Origin: Mermis nigrescens
Taxonomy: Eukaryota > Nematoda > Enoplea > Mermithida > Mermithidae
Assembly (NCBI GenBank): GCA_036768485.1
Contig: JAVLUZ010000143.1
Coordinates: 2,847,633 to 2,911,632, forward strand
DNA length: 64,000 nt
Reading direction: 5' to 3'
Part shown: piece by piece, positions 10,347-19,964 of the stretch
Layout of the letters: each line of letters begins with the position of its first letter
Position numbering within the stretch: position 1 is the stretch's first letter
Position numbers and translations under genes: made by a program
Notes under the pieces: generated by a model
What the model was told of the DNA's origin: nothing
The model's database searches: none
The model's input: the letters and a program-made list of their open reading frames with translations, nothing else

Positions 10347-10354
10347 TATAAATA
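10347..10354 (+). promoter_or_regulatory. TATAAATA box upstream of the F-box gene
   Basis: One of two TATAAATA boxes (the other at 10386-10393) before the ATG at 10412. Just upstream, at 10305-10325, AAAAATTAGTAGACCAATTT resembles words of the terminal repeats. Confidence 0.5.
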
Positions 10355-10411
10355 CATGCATATATGTACAAAAGCAATCGATTTGTATAAATAAAACTAG
10401 TATACACAGAA

Positions 10412-11278
10412 ATGAAGATTTTCAAAATAAAGAAAAAACTTAAATTAAATATGCTACCCCCGGAGCTATTGGTTAAAATATTCAAGTATTTGGACGGGAG
10501 AACGAGACTGAAACTGCGAAGAGTATGTCGAAAATGGTTGGAAATTATAGAAAATTTTAATTTTTGGCCCATTTCTCACAAAATCGTTCTGACAATTTCT
10601 GACGGTAACCTTATTCTCACCACCCCGCTTTTCGTAAAAACAAACCCAACATTTGAGCAAACTATGAGCGTGTTGAAAATCGTCAATCCGGTCGAGTTGA
10701 AAATTTGCGACAAGTTCGATTCGCGTTTCGTCAGAGCTTTCGTTGCCAAAAATTCGACCGCAAAGCAGCTGCTTCTAAACGCGTGTCAACCGGACGATTG
10801 GCCCGAGGCTAAAATATACGAAATAGATATGATAATAATTAAATGGGTGTACTTAAACGAAAAATACGCAAATTTCTTAAAAGTTATGGATGCCGAGAAA
10901 ATAATGTTGAAACGGATTATGCTGGAACAGACTTTTCAGTTTTGTCCTGGAAAAAGATTAAACTATTTCTTAGTTAATTTTCTTACGTGCAACAATAAAA
11001 TGATGTGTCGCACTTTTGTCTTCAATTTATGTAAAACATTAGCAGACAAATCCCAAAAATGTGTTCTAGTGATAAGTATAGGACAATTAGGGTTTTCAAC
11101 GCATTACGATTTTGAAGATTACGTAATTGAGAAAAACATCTCAGTCAATTACTATACATTATACATATGCCGACATAAATACGCAATTTGGAAAAAACAT
11201 ATATTCGATAAAAAGTATATAATATCTATATACGATGTGGATAGGAAGGAAGAATTTTATCCTCAATTTATGTTTTAA
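10412..11278 (+). CDS. F-box protein carried by Polinton B
   Basis: A 288-residue intact frame. Residues about 12-55 match the F-box: LPPELLVKIFKYLD, then RLKLRRVCRKWLEI. In this family the F-box docks on Skp1 of an SCF ubiquitin ligase, and the C-terminal part selects the target. The remaining ~230 residues show no clear LRR, WD40 or ankyrin repeats by eye and may be a lineage-specific substrate domain. The gene is on the same strand as the TBP-like gene, 106 nt downstream, with its own TATAAATA boxes. A role in steering host protein turnover is inference from the domain; F-box genes are known in some large DNA viruses. Confidence 0.8.
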   Translation: MKIFKIKKKLKLNMLPPELLVKIFKYLDGRTRLKLRRVCRKWLEIIENFNFWPISHKIVLTISDGNLILTTPLFVKTNPTFEQTMSVLKIVNPVELKICDKFDSRFVRAFVAKNSTAKQLLLNACQPDDWPEAKIYEIDMIIIKWVYLNEKYANFLKVMDAEKIMLKRIMLEQTFQFCPGKRLNYFLVNFLTCNNKMMCRTFVFNLCKTLADKSQKCVLVISIGQLGFSTHYDFEDYVIEKNISVNYYTLYICRHKYAIWKKHIFDKKYIISIYDVDRKEEFYPQFMF

Positions 11279-11290
11279 TAAAAAAATAAA

Positions 11291-11350
11291 TAGACTCAGT
11301 TAGTCACCTTTGCGTTAGCAAAGGGTCCAACCTGCGCCACGTGGAGGCCG
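11291..11350 (+). other. Structured spacer with stem-loops
   Basis: Between the F-box and membrane genes: CCTTTGC-GTTA-GCAAAGG forms a perfect 7-bp stem, enclosed by GACTC...GAGTC, with CCACGTGG and ACCTGC/GCAGGT nearby. It could be a 3' processing or termination structure. It is not a tRNA because no acceptor stem closes. Confidence 0.35.
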
Positions 11351-11368
11351 AGTCTTTGCAGGTCGCAA

Positions 11369-11380
11369 TATAAATTTATA
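11369..11380 (+). promoter_or_regulatory. TATAAATTTATA upstream of the small membrane gene
   Basis: A palindromic TATA element 34 nt before the ATG at 11415. Confidence 0.4.
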
Positions 11381-11414
11381 AGTATAAAGAATAAAATTAA
11401 AATAAATAACAAAA

Positions 11415-11642
11415 ATGGATCTTAATTTTACGAGTAGAAATCGAGATTTTCCTCTAAAAGAAATAGAAAAATGTCTCGAAAGAGTTGATTTCAATGGAAG
11501 TGTTTCTAACCAAATAATTGGATGTTTAGTTCTTCTGATAATATTACTCTTTTTATTTATTTTCAAACTAATTAAGAAAAAATGTTTTCGTTTAATAACA
11601 AATTCAGATGATTCTTCAACATATACTCTCAGTCATGTTTAG
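11415..11642 (+). CDS. Small single-pass membrane protein (Polinton B)
   Basis: A 75-residue frame: polar N-terminus, hydrophobic segment about residues 33-53 (IIGCLVLLIILLFLFIFKL), basic KLIKKK, polar tail. It is homologous in layout and key residues to 500-736 of Polinton A, so it is a conserved gene in this Polinton group although short. It converges with PolB, with repeated hairpins in between. Function unknown. Confidence 0.55.
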   Translation: MDLNFTSRNRDFPLKEIEKCLERVDFNGSVSNQIIGCLVLLIILLFLFIFKLIKKKCFRLITNSDDSSTYTLSHV

Positions 11643-11954
11643 ACTGCAACGTCGATTTTAATTAAAATAATGAAATACTTTCAGCCATATTCGAGCTGTC
11701 AGCCATATTTGGGCTAAAAAGTCGATTTTTTAATTTTTATTTTCTAATTTTTTTCCGTTGGCATCCAAAATAAATGAAAAACACGATAAAACAAAAATGG
11801 AAATGGAAATTTAAAGGAATGAAAAAACGACAATATTTTAGCTAGAATACGCAAAAACGACTACCAGTTTATATACAACAATGATGCCTTTTACTTATTT
11901 ACGGGTATGCGCTACCGTCCCGGTTTTTACAATTTCTCTAATAAAATAAAAATA

Positions 11955-12284
11955 ATGACGTCTTGTCCGGTCACGCTGTTTTTCGGACAGGTACCGGCCA
12001 GAGGAACGAAATAAACAAAAAACTCAACCCGTGTTTCGACTACCCACCGGCACTTGCTCTTTTCAGGGAGATCCGGCAGGCAGGCGAGAAAAAAACAAAA
12101 TAGTAACCATGACCGTCATCTGAACAAAACAAAATGACGTCTTGTCCAGTCACGCTGTGTTTCAAGACAGGTACTGGCCAGAGGAACGAAATAAACAAAA
12201 ATAAGAACTAAACAAAATGACGTCTTGTCCGGTCACGCTGTGTTTCAAGACAGGTACCGGCCAGAGGAACGAAATAAACAAAAA
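11955..12284. repeat. Three hairpin repeats between convergent genes in Polinton B
   Basis: Copies at 11955-12021, 12134-12201 and 12217-12284, each ATGACGTCTTGTCC...GGTAC(C/T)GGCCAGAGGAACG and ending in AAATAAACAAAAA. Copy 1 has a TGTCCG/CGGACA stem. Copies 2 and 3 have a GTCTTG/CAAGAC stem at the same place, so pairing is kept with different bases. A more degenerate related block lies at 12026-12110. It may serve the 3' ends of the two converging transcripts. Confidence 0.75.
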
Positions 12285-12338
12285 ATGACGGTCAGAGGGT
12301 CAAATAATAAAATAAGGCACGGGTAAATCAAAAGACAA

Positions 12339-15300
12339 TTAAAAACCGAACGGTAGCGTACAATAGTTAGGGTAATAGGCATCTTTTGTCGTACACAACC
12401 CGATAATCCTTCTTACACATGCTAGTTAAAATATTGTGTTCTCCATCCCTTAAAATTTTCTTTTCCACAATTGTCCGCACGTATTCATCACCTAAAGTGA
12501 ATCCAACCACCATTTTTTTCAAATAGTCAAAAGTAATTTCCTGTTTAACAGAATAATTCAAATTGAAACCTTTAGACTTCTGCACCTCGTGCATCATATT
12601 CTTTCCATCGGTCGTGACACGGTAGGCATAATTTTTCGGTCCGCCCGAAACAAATTCGGAAATGTACGCGTTTTTGCCAAACGCTCGCAATTCGTTCGTC
12701 ATATTGCCCAAATACGGCCCTATTGGTACCGTATATTGATCTTCCGGCCTGCTTAAATAAATTACCGAGTCTGTGTCCATACATAGAACTCGGTCCTGCA
12801 ACTTTTCCAAATAGGTATATAATTTCAAGCGCGCCTGACACGTGACATAAGACGCAATAACAGGATTAGTATTATTAAGAGCTTCCAGAAATTCGTCTTC
12901 AACAACATAAGTGCAGCAAATCATATTTTCGCCAATAAACCGCATAGATCTGACTTCTTTAGTAGAATCAAACATTAAATTAGTAAATTCTTTAGGTTCA
13001 GAAATATATTTAATTTGAGACATGTTATTTCTCTGCCCGAATTTACCCCAAAAAGAATTTAGCATTAGTTTAGCGAGCGAGCGCATGCCAGCATTCTTCT
13101 CTATTTTACTAGGATCAAGCGCAATACCTTCAATGCGTTCATAATTAGCAATATAATCAACTTTATCAGTATCAGTCTTACAATTGGAAGGGTATCCGTC
13201 CGCTTGCTGCTTTAAGCGCAAGAACTTATTTATATAATCGGTAAAAAGACCGCCAGTCTTGCTGGTTGGGTCGTACTTAGCCAGATTTGAGTAATGCCAA
13301 ATTTCGTGAATTTTTAAAATTTTATACCCAAGCTCGAGAGCTTTATAAATTTCTAAACTAACCCAAGCCCCCGTAATCGCGCGCTGCGCGTCAGAATGCT
13401 CGCAGTCATCAATTTTATCAATAACGCATTGTTTACATAAAGGAAATAATAACTTGCCGCCATAACGGTAGGGGAGGACCGGGTGGTATAGGCCGCGCGG
13501 GGGATAATCGGTGCATTTAATAATGCCGTTATAAGTTTTTTCCGAAAGTGGGGTGAAGTTTTCCGTAAAAATTTGGGGATGGCCGGTTGGAAATTCCCCG
13601 GTTTTGCAAACCCAGGGGTACAAGCTACAAACATCTACATATTCAATTTTTTTCATTAAGCGCGCAAACGTGCAATAATTTAATAGCATTAGTGCGACCC
13701 CCGTAAAAAGCTTCACGGGGGCCTAATGGCGTAATTAATTCAATATCGTCAAAATATTTTTTCATTTCCCAATTTTCGTTCAATTCCTTTTTTAACTCGC
13801 ATTCCCATTTTTCAATAACGGTATAGCCAAGACTTTGCAAGTACATTTTACGATCAACAGTAGATAAATAAGCTTCTTCAGCAGTACGTTTATCAGCAGT
13901 TAATTTATTACGATCAGACATGCATTTAGTACAACCATGAAAATAACAGCCCTGGAACTCATAAATTGTTTTACCGCAAATACCATCAACTTTATATTTG
14001 CCAATTTTAATTTCGCCACCATTTAATTTATGACGAATATGAATATTTTGACTTTCAGATAATATATTTTAACCATTTTAACGCAATCATTGATTGATTT
14101 TCTTTACTTAAATACCCGCCATGCGGCACAATGCCGATGGTTTGGGGGTTAGGAAATTTTTACGAAAAATGTAATTACAAGCCGAAGCAATAGTAATACT
14201 AACAAGGAAGGGATCAACCCCCGTTTCAGAAATAAAAATTTGTCTAAACTTTAAACAGCAACGAGTTAATATATCAACATCAGATTCGCAGTATTCCATT
14301 AATTCTTTTTGCAAATTAAACGGTTTATTTAACAATTTTTCCTGCTCGTACCAGTTCAAAAACTCAGCGCGCGCCTCTTCCTTCATATTATCGGGGGCAT
14401 AAAAGTCAATATCGGTAAGGCCGCCAGAATAGTTCCAGTTTTCGAGTGTATTGAAAAAATGGGGGAAATACCCTTTTTTTAGTTCCGAAATCCCGAATGT
14501 TTTTGGTAGAGATGATAAAGCCGAGGGGATGAAATTCATGGAGTCAATGACCCGCACCTTTCCCGCTTCCAGCATCAAGATTTGCAGCCCGCGACAAATA
14601 AGTTTAGGATTAATTGTGCCGTGATTTTGAAAATATTGCAATAAAAACTGAGAATCAAAACCGCTAGCATTGTGCGCAAGTGCAGTAGCGCCTTCATTTT
14701 CTTTACTAAATAACCAGTGACAAAACTCGTTTAAGCAGTTTTGACCAGAAAAATAAAATTTATTAAACCCGCATTTAGCGCAATTTCCCAACTCTTCATT
14801 TATACAACTTTCGCAGACTTTATACGCAACACAGCAATTGGGGGTGTGCAAGAAATTTTTATCCCCTTGTTTATTTCGGCCAAACTCTTTGTCCTGACAA
14901 GTTTCAAAATCGAAGAAAATAAAAGTAGGTTTCCGTTTGGGTTCAGAATCGGGGGAATGGGCATCATATAACATTCGTGATTAACTTTATCAACGTACAT
15001 AGAACAAGTAGTACAATAAATTTGACCGCATTTATGATTTTTACCGTTTTTACCCGTTTTAAACAATTGATTACATTTTTTACAGTGACTGACAGTTGAG
15101 CAAACCGACAGCCGAAATTTTTCGCCCTTTTTAAATTTTCTGCCCGTTTTATGATTATTAAAACAACTTTCGCTCATAAACCATCTATTACAATCAGAAC
15201 AATATTTCCAACTATCAAATACGCATTGGGGGGAGCGATTGCAACAAGTGCATGCGCCTCTATTACAAACATGATTTTCAGAATGATCATAACCTTTATC

Positions 15301-16567
15301 GCATTTTTCGCAGTAATAAGACGCGCCGAAGAATGCTGGCATGCGCGTTATTACGTCAAAGTGGTTATGATGAAGATATAAATGAATGATTTTTTCAGAT
15401 TTAGGGCCGGCATAAATTAAAGCATCCATATGCTCTTTAGAATAAATTTTAATTTGAAAATTAGGGGTCAAAAAATTTTGAATTTTAGCTACCTCGTCCA
15501 AACCACAGAGTCCCTTGTGCTCGCCTAGACCCGCAGCTTCCATTAGCTCAACGGCTAATTTCTTCTGCAGGGTCCTCCGACCCTTCTCCCCCTTTCTTAT
15601 ACAATCCCACCTCGGATCCCCATCTAGACGAGCACGAGCAACAACTATGGCCCGGGCTAGGCACAATTTATCCATTTTATTTTCAATTTGAATAAAACAA
15701 CCCCCATTCCCGCAATGGCGGGCAAACCAGGTATCCCAATTAACAATATGTGTTTTTTTACGCATGTTATGGAGTGGTCCGGCTCCCATAGGGGCGTCAA
15801 CAATAATTACGTTCAAAAAAAGCAGATCATTAAAATTAAAATCGCGTTTGGATTGACTCATGCGTTCGACCACACTCAGGATGCGGTCGGCATTCAGGAG
15901 CTGGCGGTGACAGAATGGAATTAAAACTCGGTGGTCGAGAGAGGGATGCATCAGCTCGACCCTGATCATATCCTCGGGAGCACAGCCGTCTAAAATCCGC
16001 TCAAGCGCATGATCGAAAACTGATCGAATGAGACGTCCAAAATCGTGGACCTCATTCGTGCGCTTAAGCCGTAGGCTGTACCCCCGAGCGTCGGTGCCGA
16101 ACTTCCGCACCCTTAAACGATACATCTCTCCCACCTCGTAAAATTCGTATCAAAGACAGGCCACCGCCTATCTGCCCCATGCCTTCATCCCGCTCTCCCA
16201 AGATGGCATTCCAGAACGCTACAGATTCAAATTCGACTCTTTTTAGCCTCTTTTCAACAAATTTCTCAAAAATATATGTCAATACGCTAGGCTCGCCTGA
16301 ATAAAGCTCCAAATCCACCATTCGCTGCAGCACGTCCAGAGTCGGGTCGGGCGCCGCCGCAGTTGAGTCGTTTTCTTCAACCGCAAGTTGACAAATGGCG
16401 GTCGTTAGTGAGGTGTCGCGGCCGAGGTCGATCTATTTTCTCCATATAGCGTTCGTCAAAGCCGGGTTATTAATCCAAATCCGAGAGGTGATAATGTCCT
16501 TTAGCTTCTCGCACAGGCGATTAATGCTCGGGAATTCAAAGTGGTTTTGATTCGGATGATGATTCAT
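12339..16567 (-). pseudogene. polB: Protein-primed family-B DNA polymerase (PolB), frameshifted, Polinton B
   Basis: The central replication gene. In order: a ~140-residue N-terminal extension (from ATG at 16567), the PolB N-terminal domain (about 16.1-15.8 kb), a Cys/His-rich zinc region (15.3-15.0 kb), ExoI FFDFET (about 14.9 kb), ExoII AHNASGFDS, ExoIII YCESDVDIL, Pol DVCSLYP, KLMLNSFWGKFGQRN and MDTDSVI. It ends at 12339 with a tail equivalent to that of Polinton A. Single-base frame changes occur near 16.43, 16.15, 14.95, 14.12-14.06, 13.68 and 12.37 kb. All catalytic motifs are present within the fragments. A TATATAAGG box reads at 16701-16710. The polymerase call is firm; whether the gene is broken in the animal is uncertain because the indels lie largely in homopolymers. 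Confidence 0.92.
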
Positions 16568-16689
16568 TTTCTTCCAATAAAGTAGACGAAATAAGTAGCA
16601 AATTTGACAAATTGATCAGAGCGCAAATTGAACAACCGACTGATCAGCAGACAAAATTTCTATAAAATAAGAAGAGACTAGTTTTGCTC

Positions 16690-17430
16690 TTCGGTCGGCT
16701 CCTTATATACCAAAAATTGGTGTACTAAAAAATTAGTATACTAATATTTTCAGCCAATCAGAAGCGAGCTGGCACAGTGCCAACTAATCAGAAGCCAGCA
16801 AATTAGTATACTAATTAAACGTGTTCAGACATGTTCAGAGGGTGAGCGAAAAATTAGCATACTAAAAATTTGGTCTATCAAATTCGTTCAGACCTGTCAC
16901 CAAGTTAGCATACTAAAAAGCTGGTGTACTAAACTCATAAGATGGGGTCAAAAACAGACATACATATACGTACATATGTATGTTAGTGTATATCACATAA
17001 AAAACTGGTCAAAATTAGCATACGTATATGATTACTGCTGAAAAATTAGCATACATGTATGAATATTAGTGTTAAATTGATAAAAAAGAGGCAAAAATTA
17101 GCGTACGAATATGAATACGGGTGTGTTAAACACATAAAAATGAGTCAAAATCCGCATATCCATATGAATGAGTGTATGAAATTCATAAGAATGCATATGT
17201 ATATTAGTGCATAACACAAGAAAGCATAAAATTAGCGCAACTATGTGTATATTAGTGTATTAAATTGATAAGAAGAGCTAAAAATTAGCATACACATACG
17301 TTTATCATTGCATAACACATAAATATTAGCATATGCATATATGTATATTAATGCATTAGGCTGATAAAAAGGCTGAAAATTAGCATACGCGTATGATTAC
17401 TATGCTGAGAAAAACAAGTTTAGACATGTT
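16690..17430. repeat. Degenerate AAAATTAGCATAC repeat region upstream of PolB
   Basis: About nine copies of AAAATTAGC(A/G)TAC followed by TATG-like words, plus GTGTACTAAAAAATTAGTAT words like those in the terminal repeats. It lies between divergent PolB and the right-arm genes, where a shared control region or origin would be expected. There are no coding frames of note. Confidence 0.7.
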
Positions 17431-17497
17431 CACCCTTAAACCCGTGACTTTAATGTTTTAAGCAAAGGTTAAATAGACCAATTTTTGAAGTTTTTTA

Positions 17498-17809
17498 TTG
17501 AATTTTATTGAAAATTGTCAAAAAATCATGGAAGTTGAACAAGTCAAGAAGCCGTGCGGTCAATCCGCCAAGCTACCGATTGAAGTCTGCTCAAAAAACA
17601 TGGCGCGACCCATGTATCCGGTCACGGTTCAGCTCTGCTACTTCTGCCAGAAAGCCAGTTCCGAAAAAGAAGCGTTCCAGACAAATTTCGGCCGTTGGTA
17701 CATAACGATCCAGATGTGTGCGAAATGCTTCGAGTACAATTACGCGGCCCAAGAAGCCGGCAATGCGGTTCTGAAACATTATATGATGCAGCAGCAGCAG
17801 CAAAATTAA
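17498..17809 (+). CDS. Zinc-ribbon protein 2 (paralogue of 9108-9491)
   Basis: A 103-residue frame; a second in-frame Met at 17528 may be the true start. It carries CYFC and CAKC spaced as in the paralogue, with matching RPMYPVTVQLC and AAQEAGNAVLK blocks, and a short glutamine run at the C-terminus. It is GC-richer than its paralogue. AAATAGACCAATTTTTGAAG just upstream resembles the sequence before the F-box gene. It is the first gene of the right arm, before integrase. Function unknown; duplication within one element suggests two stage- or partner-specific versions. Confidence 0.6.
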   Translation: MNFIENCQKIMEVEQVKKPCGQSAKLPIEVCSKNMARPMYPVTVQLCYFCQKASSEKEAFQTNFGRWYITIQMCAKCFEYNYAAQEAGNAVLKHYMMQQQQQN

Positions 17810-17868
17810 TTAATATGCGTTCTATGTTGTTATTGTTGTTGTTGTTTTTTTCACAAGTAAAATGAAAT

Positions 17869-17876
17869 TATAAATA
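17869..17876 (+). promoter_or_regulatory. TATAAATA box for integrase
   Basis: TATAAATA 30 nt before the integrase ATG at 17906. Confidence 0.55.
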
Positions 17877-17905
17877 CGATCAGTGCTAAATCATGCTAAA
17901 CTAGC

Positions 17906-18949
17906 ATGGACAAGATTTACTATAATCCGAAAGAGGGATATGGGGGTTTAGAACAACTATATAGAAAAGCTAGAGTAAAATATCCAAAAATAAAGCGTTC
18001 TAGTGTGAAAAAATGGTTGGAAAAACAGCCGACGTACACGTTACACAAACCGGCTAGAAAAACATATTCTAGAAATAGGGTTTTAGTAAGCGGAATTGAC
18101 GAACAGTGGCAGGTAGATCTTGCCGATCTTAAATCTTTATCGCAATTCAACGATGATTTCAAATATCTCTTAAATTGTATTGACATTTTTTCTAAATTTG
18201 CATGGTCGGTTCCAGTAAAATCGAAAAATAGTCGAGATATTTTGCAAGCTTTTAAACACATTCTCGATTCGTCGGCTAGGAAACCATATAAACTGCAAGT
18301 CGACGCGGGGTCTGAATTTACTAATAAAGAGTTTCAAAATTATTTAAAAAGTGAGGATATTTTGTTCTTTACGACGAAAAGCGAAATGAAAGCTAGTGTG
18401 ATTGAGCGGTTTAATCGCACGCTAAAGGAAAAAATGTGGCGATTTTTTCAAACAAAAACACTTACACTTACACGGACGTGTTGCCCGACCTGCTGCACAA
18501 CTATAATCATTCCATTCATCGTACTATAGGCACTTTTCCGGCGAACGTGTCTGCAAAAAACGCTTGTGAAATATTAAATAAAGCTTTTCGTCTAAATATC
18601 AAAAATTTTGTATTTAAATTCGAAATTGGGGATAAAGTACGAATAAGTAAAGTGAAAAAGCATTTTGCTAAAGGTTATTGGCCGTCGTGGACCGAGGAAT
18701 TTTTTATCATTACGGATCGTTTTGCGCGAGATCCCCCGTTTATTTACTGAAAGATCAGATGGATGAAAAGTTGGAGGGGTTTTTTATGAACCCGAACTAC
18801 AAAAAATAGAAACCGATCCCGACTCTTTGTACATTATTGAAAAGATAATTAGAACGCGTAAGAGAGGTAAGAAAACGGACTATTTAGTAAAATGTAGAGG
18901 GTACGATGAAAAATTTAATAGTTGGGTTTCGGATATAGTAAACTTATAA
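17906..18949 (+). pseudogene. int: Polinton integrase with C-terminal chromodomain, frameshifted
   Basis: A retroviral-type integrase that inserts the element. The DDE core runs from VSGIDEQWQVDLADL (first Asp), through LQVDAGSEFTN (second Asp), to KASVIERFNRTLK (Glu). The C-terminal part ends in a chromodomain: YIIEKIIRTRKRGKKTDY, LVKCRGY, NSWV, stop at 18947-18949. Three single-base frame changes interrupt it, each in a homopolymer (T-run near 18440, C-run near 18733, T-run near 18782). TATAAATA precedes the start, and the stop codon overlaps the next gene's TATA box. Identity is firm; intactness is uncertain. Confidence 0.93.
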
Positions 18950-18952
18950 ATA
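18945..18952 (+). promoter_or_regulatory. TATAAATA box for the penton gene
   Basis: TATAAATA overlaps the integrase stop codon and lies 29 nt before the ATG at 18982. Confidence 0.6.
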
Positions 18953-18981
18953 GTAACATATTTTAATTAAATAATGCAAAA

Positions 18982-19728
18982 ATGGACGATTTTAACAGCG
19001 GACCTGGAAGTTTTACGCTAGTTTTTGATTCTTCGGACGTTAATGTTACACAAAAAGACAATGCTTACCTTTTACAATTGAATAAGCCAATAAATTTAGG
19101 CGGAAGCGGTTCGTGGGAAGCCGGAGTTAGACAAATTATTTTAAGATCGAAATTTTCCAGGGATTTACGCGTTAATTATTTCAAACCAAATAAATCGTCT
19201 CAAACGTTCCAAGTAAAGCAACAAAATTTTTTCGACAAACCGAGTAGGATAATAGATGCGGTAAATTATGCAATCCCCTCCAATTTGAACATTCGATTCG
19301 GGTTAGATTCAGAAAATCATGCAATAATAGGACTAGCACCAAACGCACAGATAAAAATTGAATCTAAAGAACTAGCACAATTTTTAGGTATGGAGTTTAA
19401 TAGTTTTTACCCCGACATTAAGAGTTCCGAACCATTCGCGTTCAAAGGCGCTTCTCCCGTCGCATTGCAAAATCCCATTTTTCGGCTGCACGTTGACTTC
19501 GTTTCGCCTCAAATATGGTCGTCACGGCATTTGCAGGCGATGGTAGCGGACGTTTTTCCTGATAACGAATCATATAAAGTTTATAAATACTCGGACGCAA
19601 TATATTATTCTATAATGAAAAGCTATATATCCGCAATTTATCTGTATTTTGCAGACCTGAATAACAAAATTGTAGATTTAGCCGAGCCTTTTCTCATTAC
19701 GTTTCACTTTAGACAATATTTAGCATGA
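18982..19728 (+). CDS. Minor capsid (penton) protein
   Basis: A 248-residue intact frame directly before the major capsid gene. The N-terminus has the beta-rich pattern of Polinton penton proteins: a short lead, hydrophobic strands, INLGGSGSWEAGV (the 'W-E-A' strand), then alternating strands to the end with no membrane segment or Cys cluster. In the family it forms the pentamers at the capsid vertices as a single jelly roll. Its stop overlaps the start of the next ORF (ATGA at 19725-19728). The assignment rests on position, length and fold pattern rather than strong sequence motifs. Confidence 0.75.
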   Translation: MDDFNSGPGSFTLVFDSSDVNVTQKDNAYLLQLNKPINLGGSGSWEAGVRQIILRSKFSRDLRVNYFKPNKSSQTFQVKQQNFFDKPSRIIDAVNYAIPSNLNIRFGLDSENHAIIGLAPNAQIKIESKELAQFLGMEFNSFYPDIKSSEPFAFKGASPVALQNPIFRLHVDFVSPQIWSSRHLQAMVADVFPDNESYKVYKYSDAIYYSIMKSYISAIYLYFADLNNKIVDLAEPFLITFHFRQYLA

Positions 19729-19964
19729 ACGGGTCGTTTTGTTTTTTTCCTCAATGGGGAGGCAGTATTGAAGAATTTATGTTTCGCCCTCCAACATCTA
19801 GGCAAAAAGTCGAGAAAGTTAAAAAGAAGCAAAAAAGGAAGAAAACACCGGTCCCATTATTCCAAAAAGGCGAGGTAGAGGCAAAGCCAAAAAAGACTAA
19901 AAAGTCTATAAATACAAAGAAAATGTCATTAAAAGCGCAATACGCTTTACGAAACTTCAAATAA
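19725..19964 (+). CDS. Small basic protein between penton and capsid genes
   Basis: A 79-residue frame: hydrophobic first 10 residues, then a lysine-rich stretch (about residues 28-70) with KKKQKRKK and KPKKTKKS. It overlaps the penton gene by 4 nt and the capsid gene by one base (TAATG). A short basic protein here could be a DNA-condensing core or internal capsid protein, as in adenoviruses, but this is inference. An internal TATAAATA (19907-19914) and an in-frame ATG at 19924 could also serve downstream expression. Confidence 0.5.
   Translation: MNGSFCFFPQWGGSIEEFMFRPPTSRQKVEKVKKKQKRKKTPVPLFQKGEVEAKPKKTKKSINTKKMSLKAQYALRNFK

Noticed and set aside
11291..11345. Possible tRNA (GACTCAGTTAGTC resembles a D arm)
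   Set aside because: No acceptor stem closes, the loop sizes are wrong and there is no B box.
16690..17430. CRISPR-like array
   Set aside because: Units are irregular, degenerate and AT-rich with no constant spacers; eukaryotic context.
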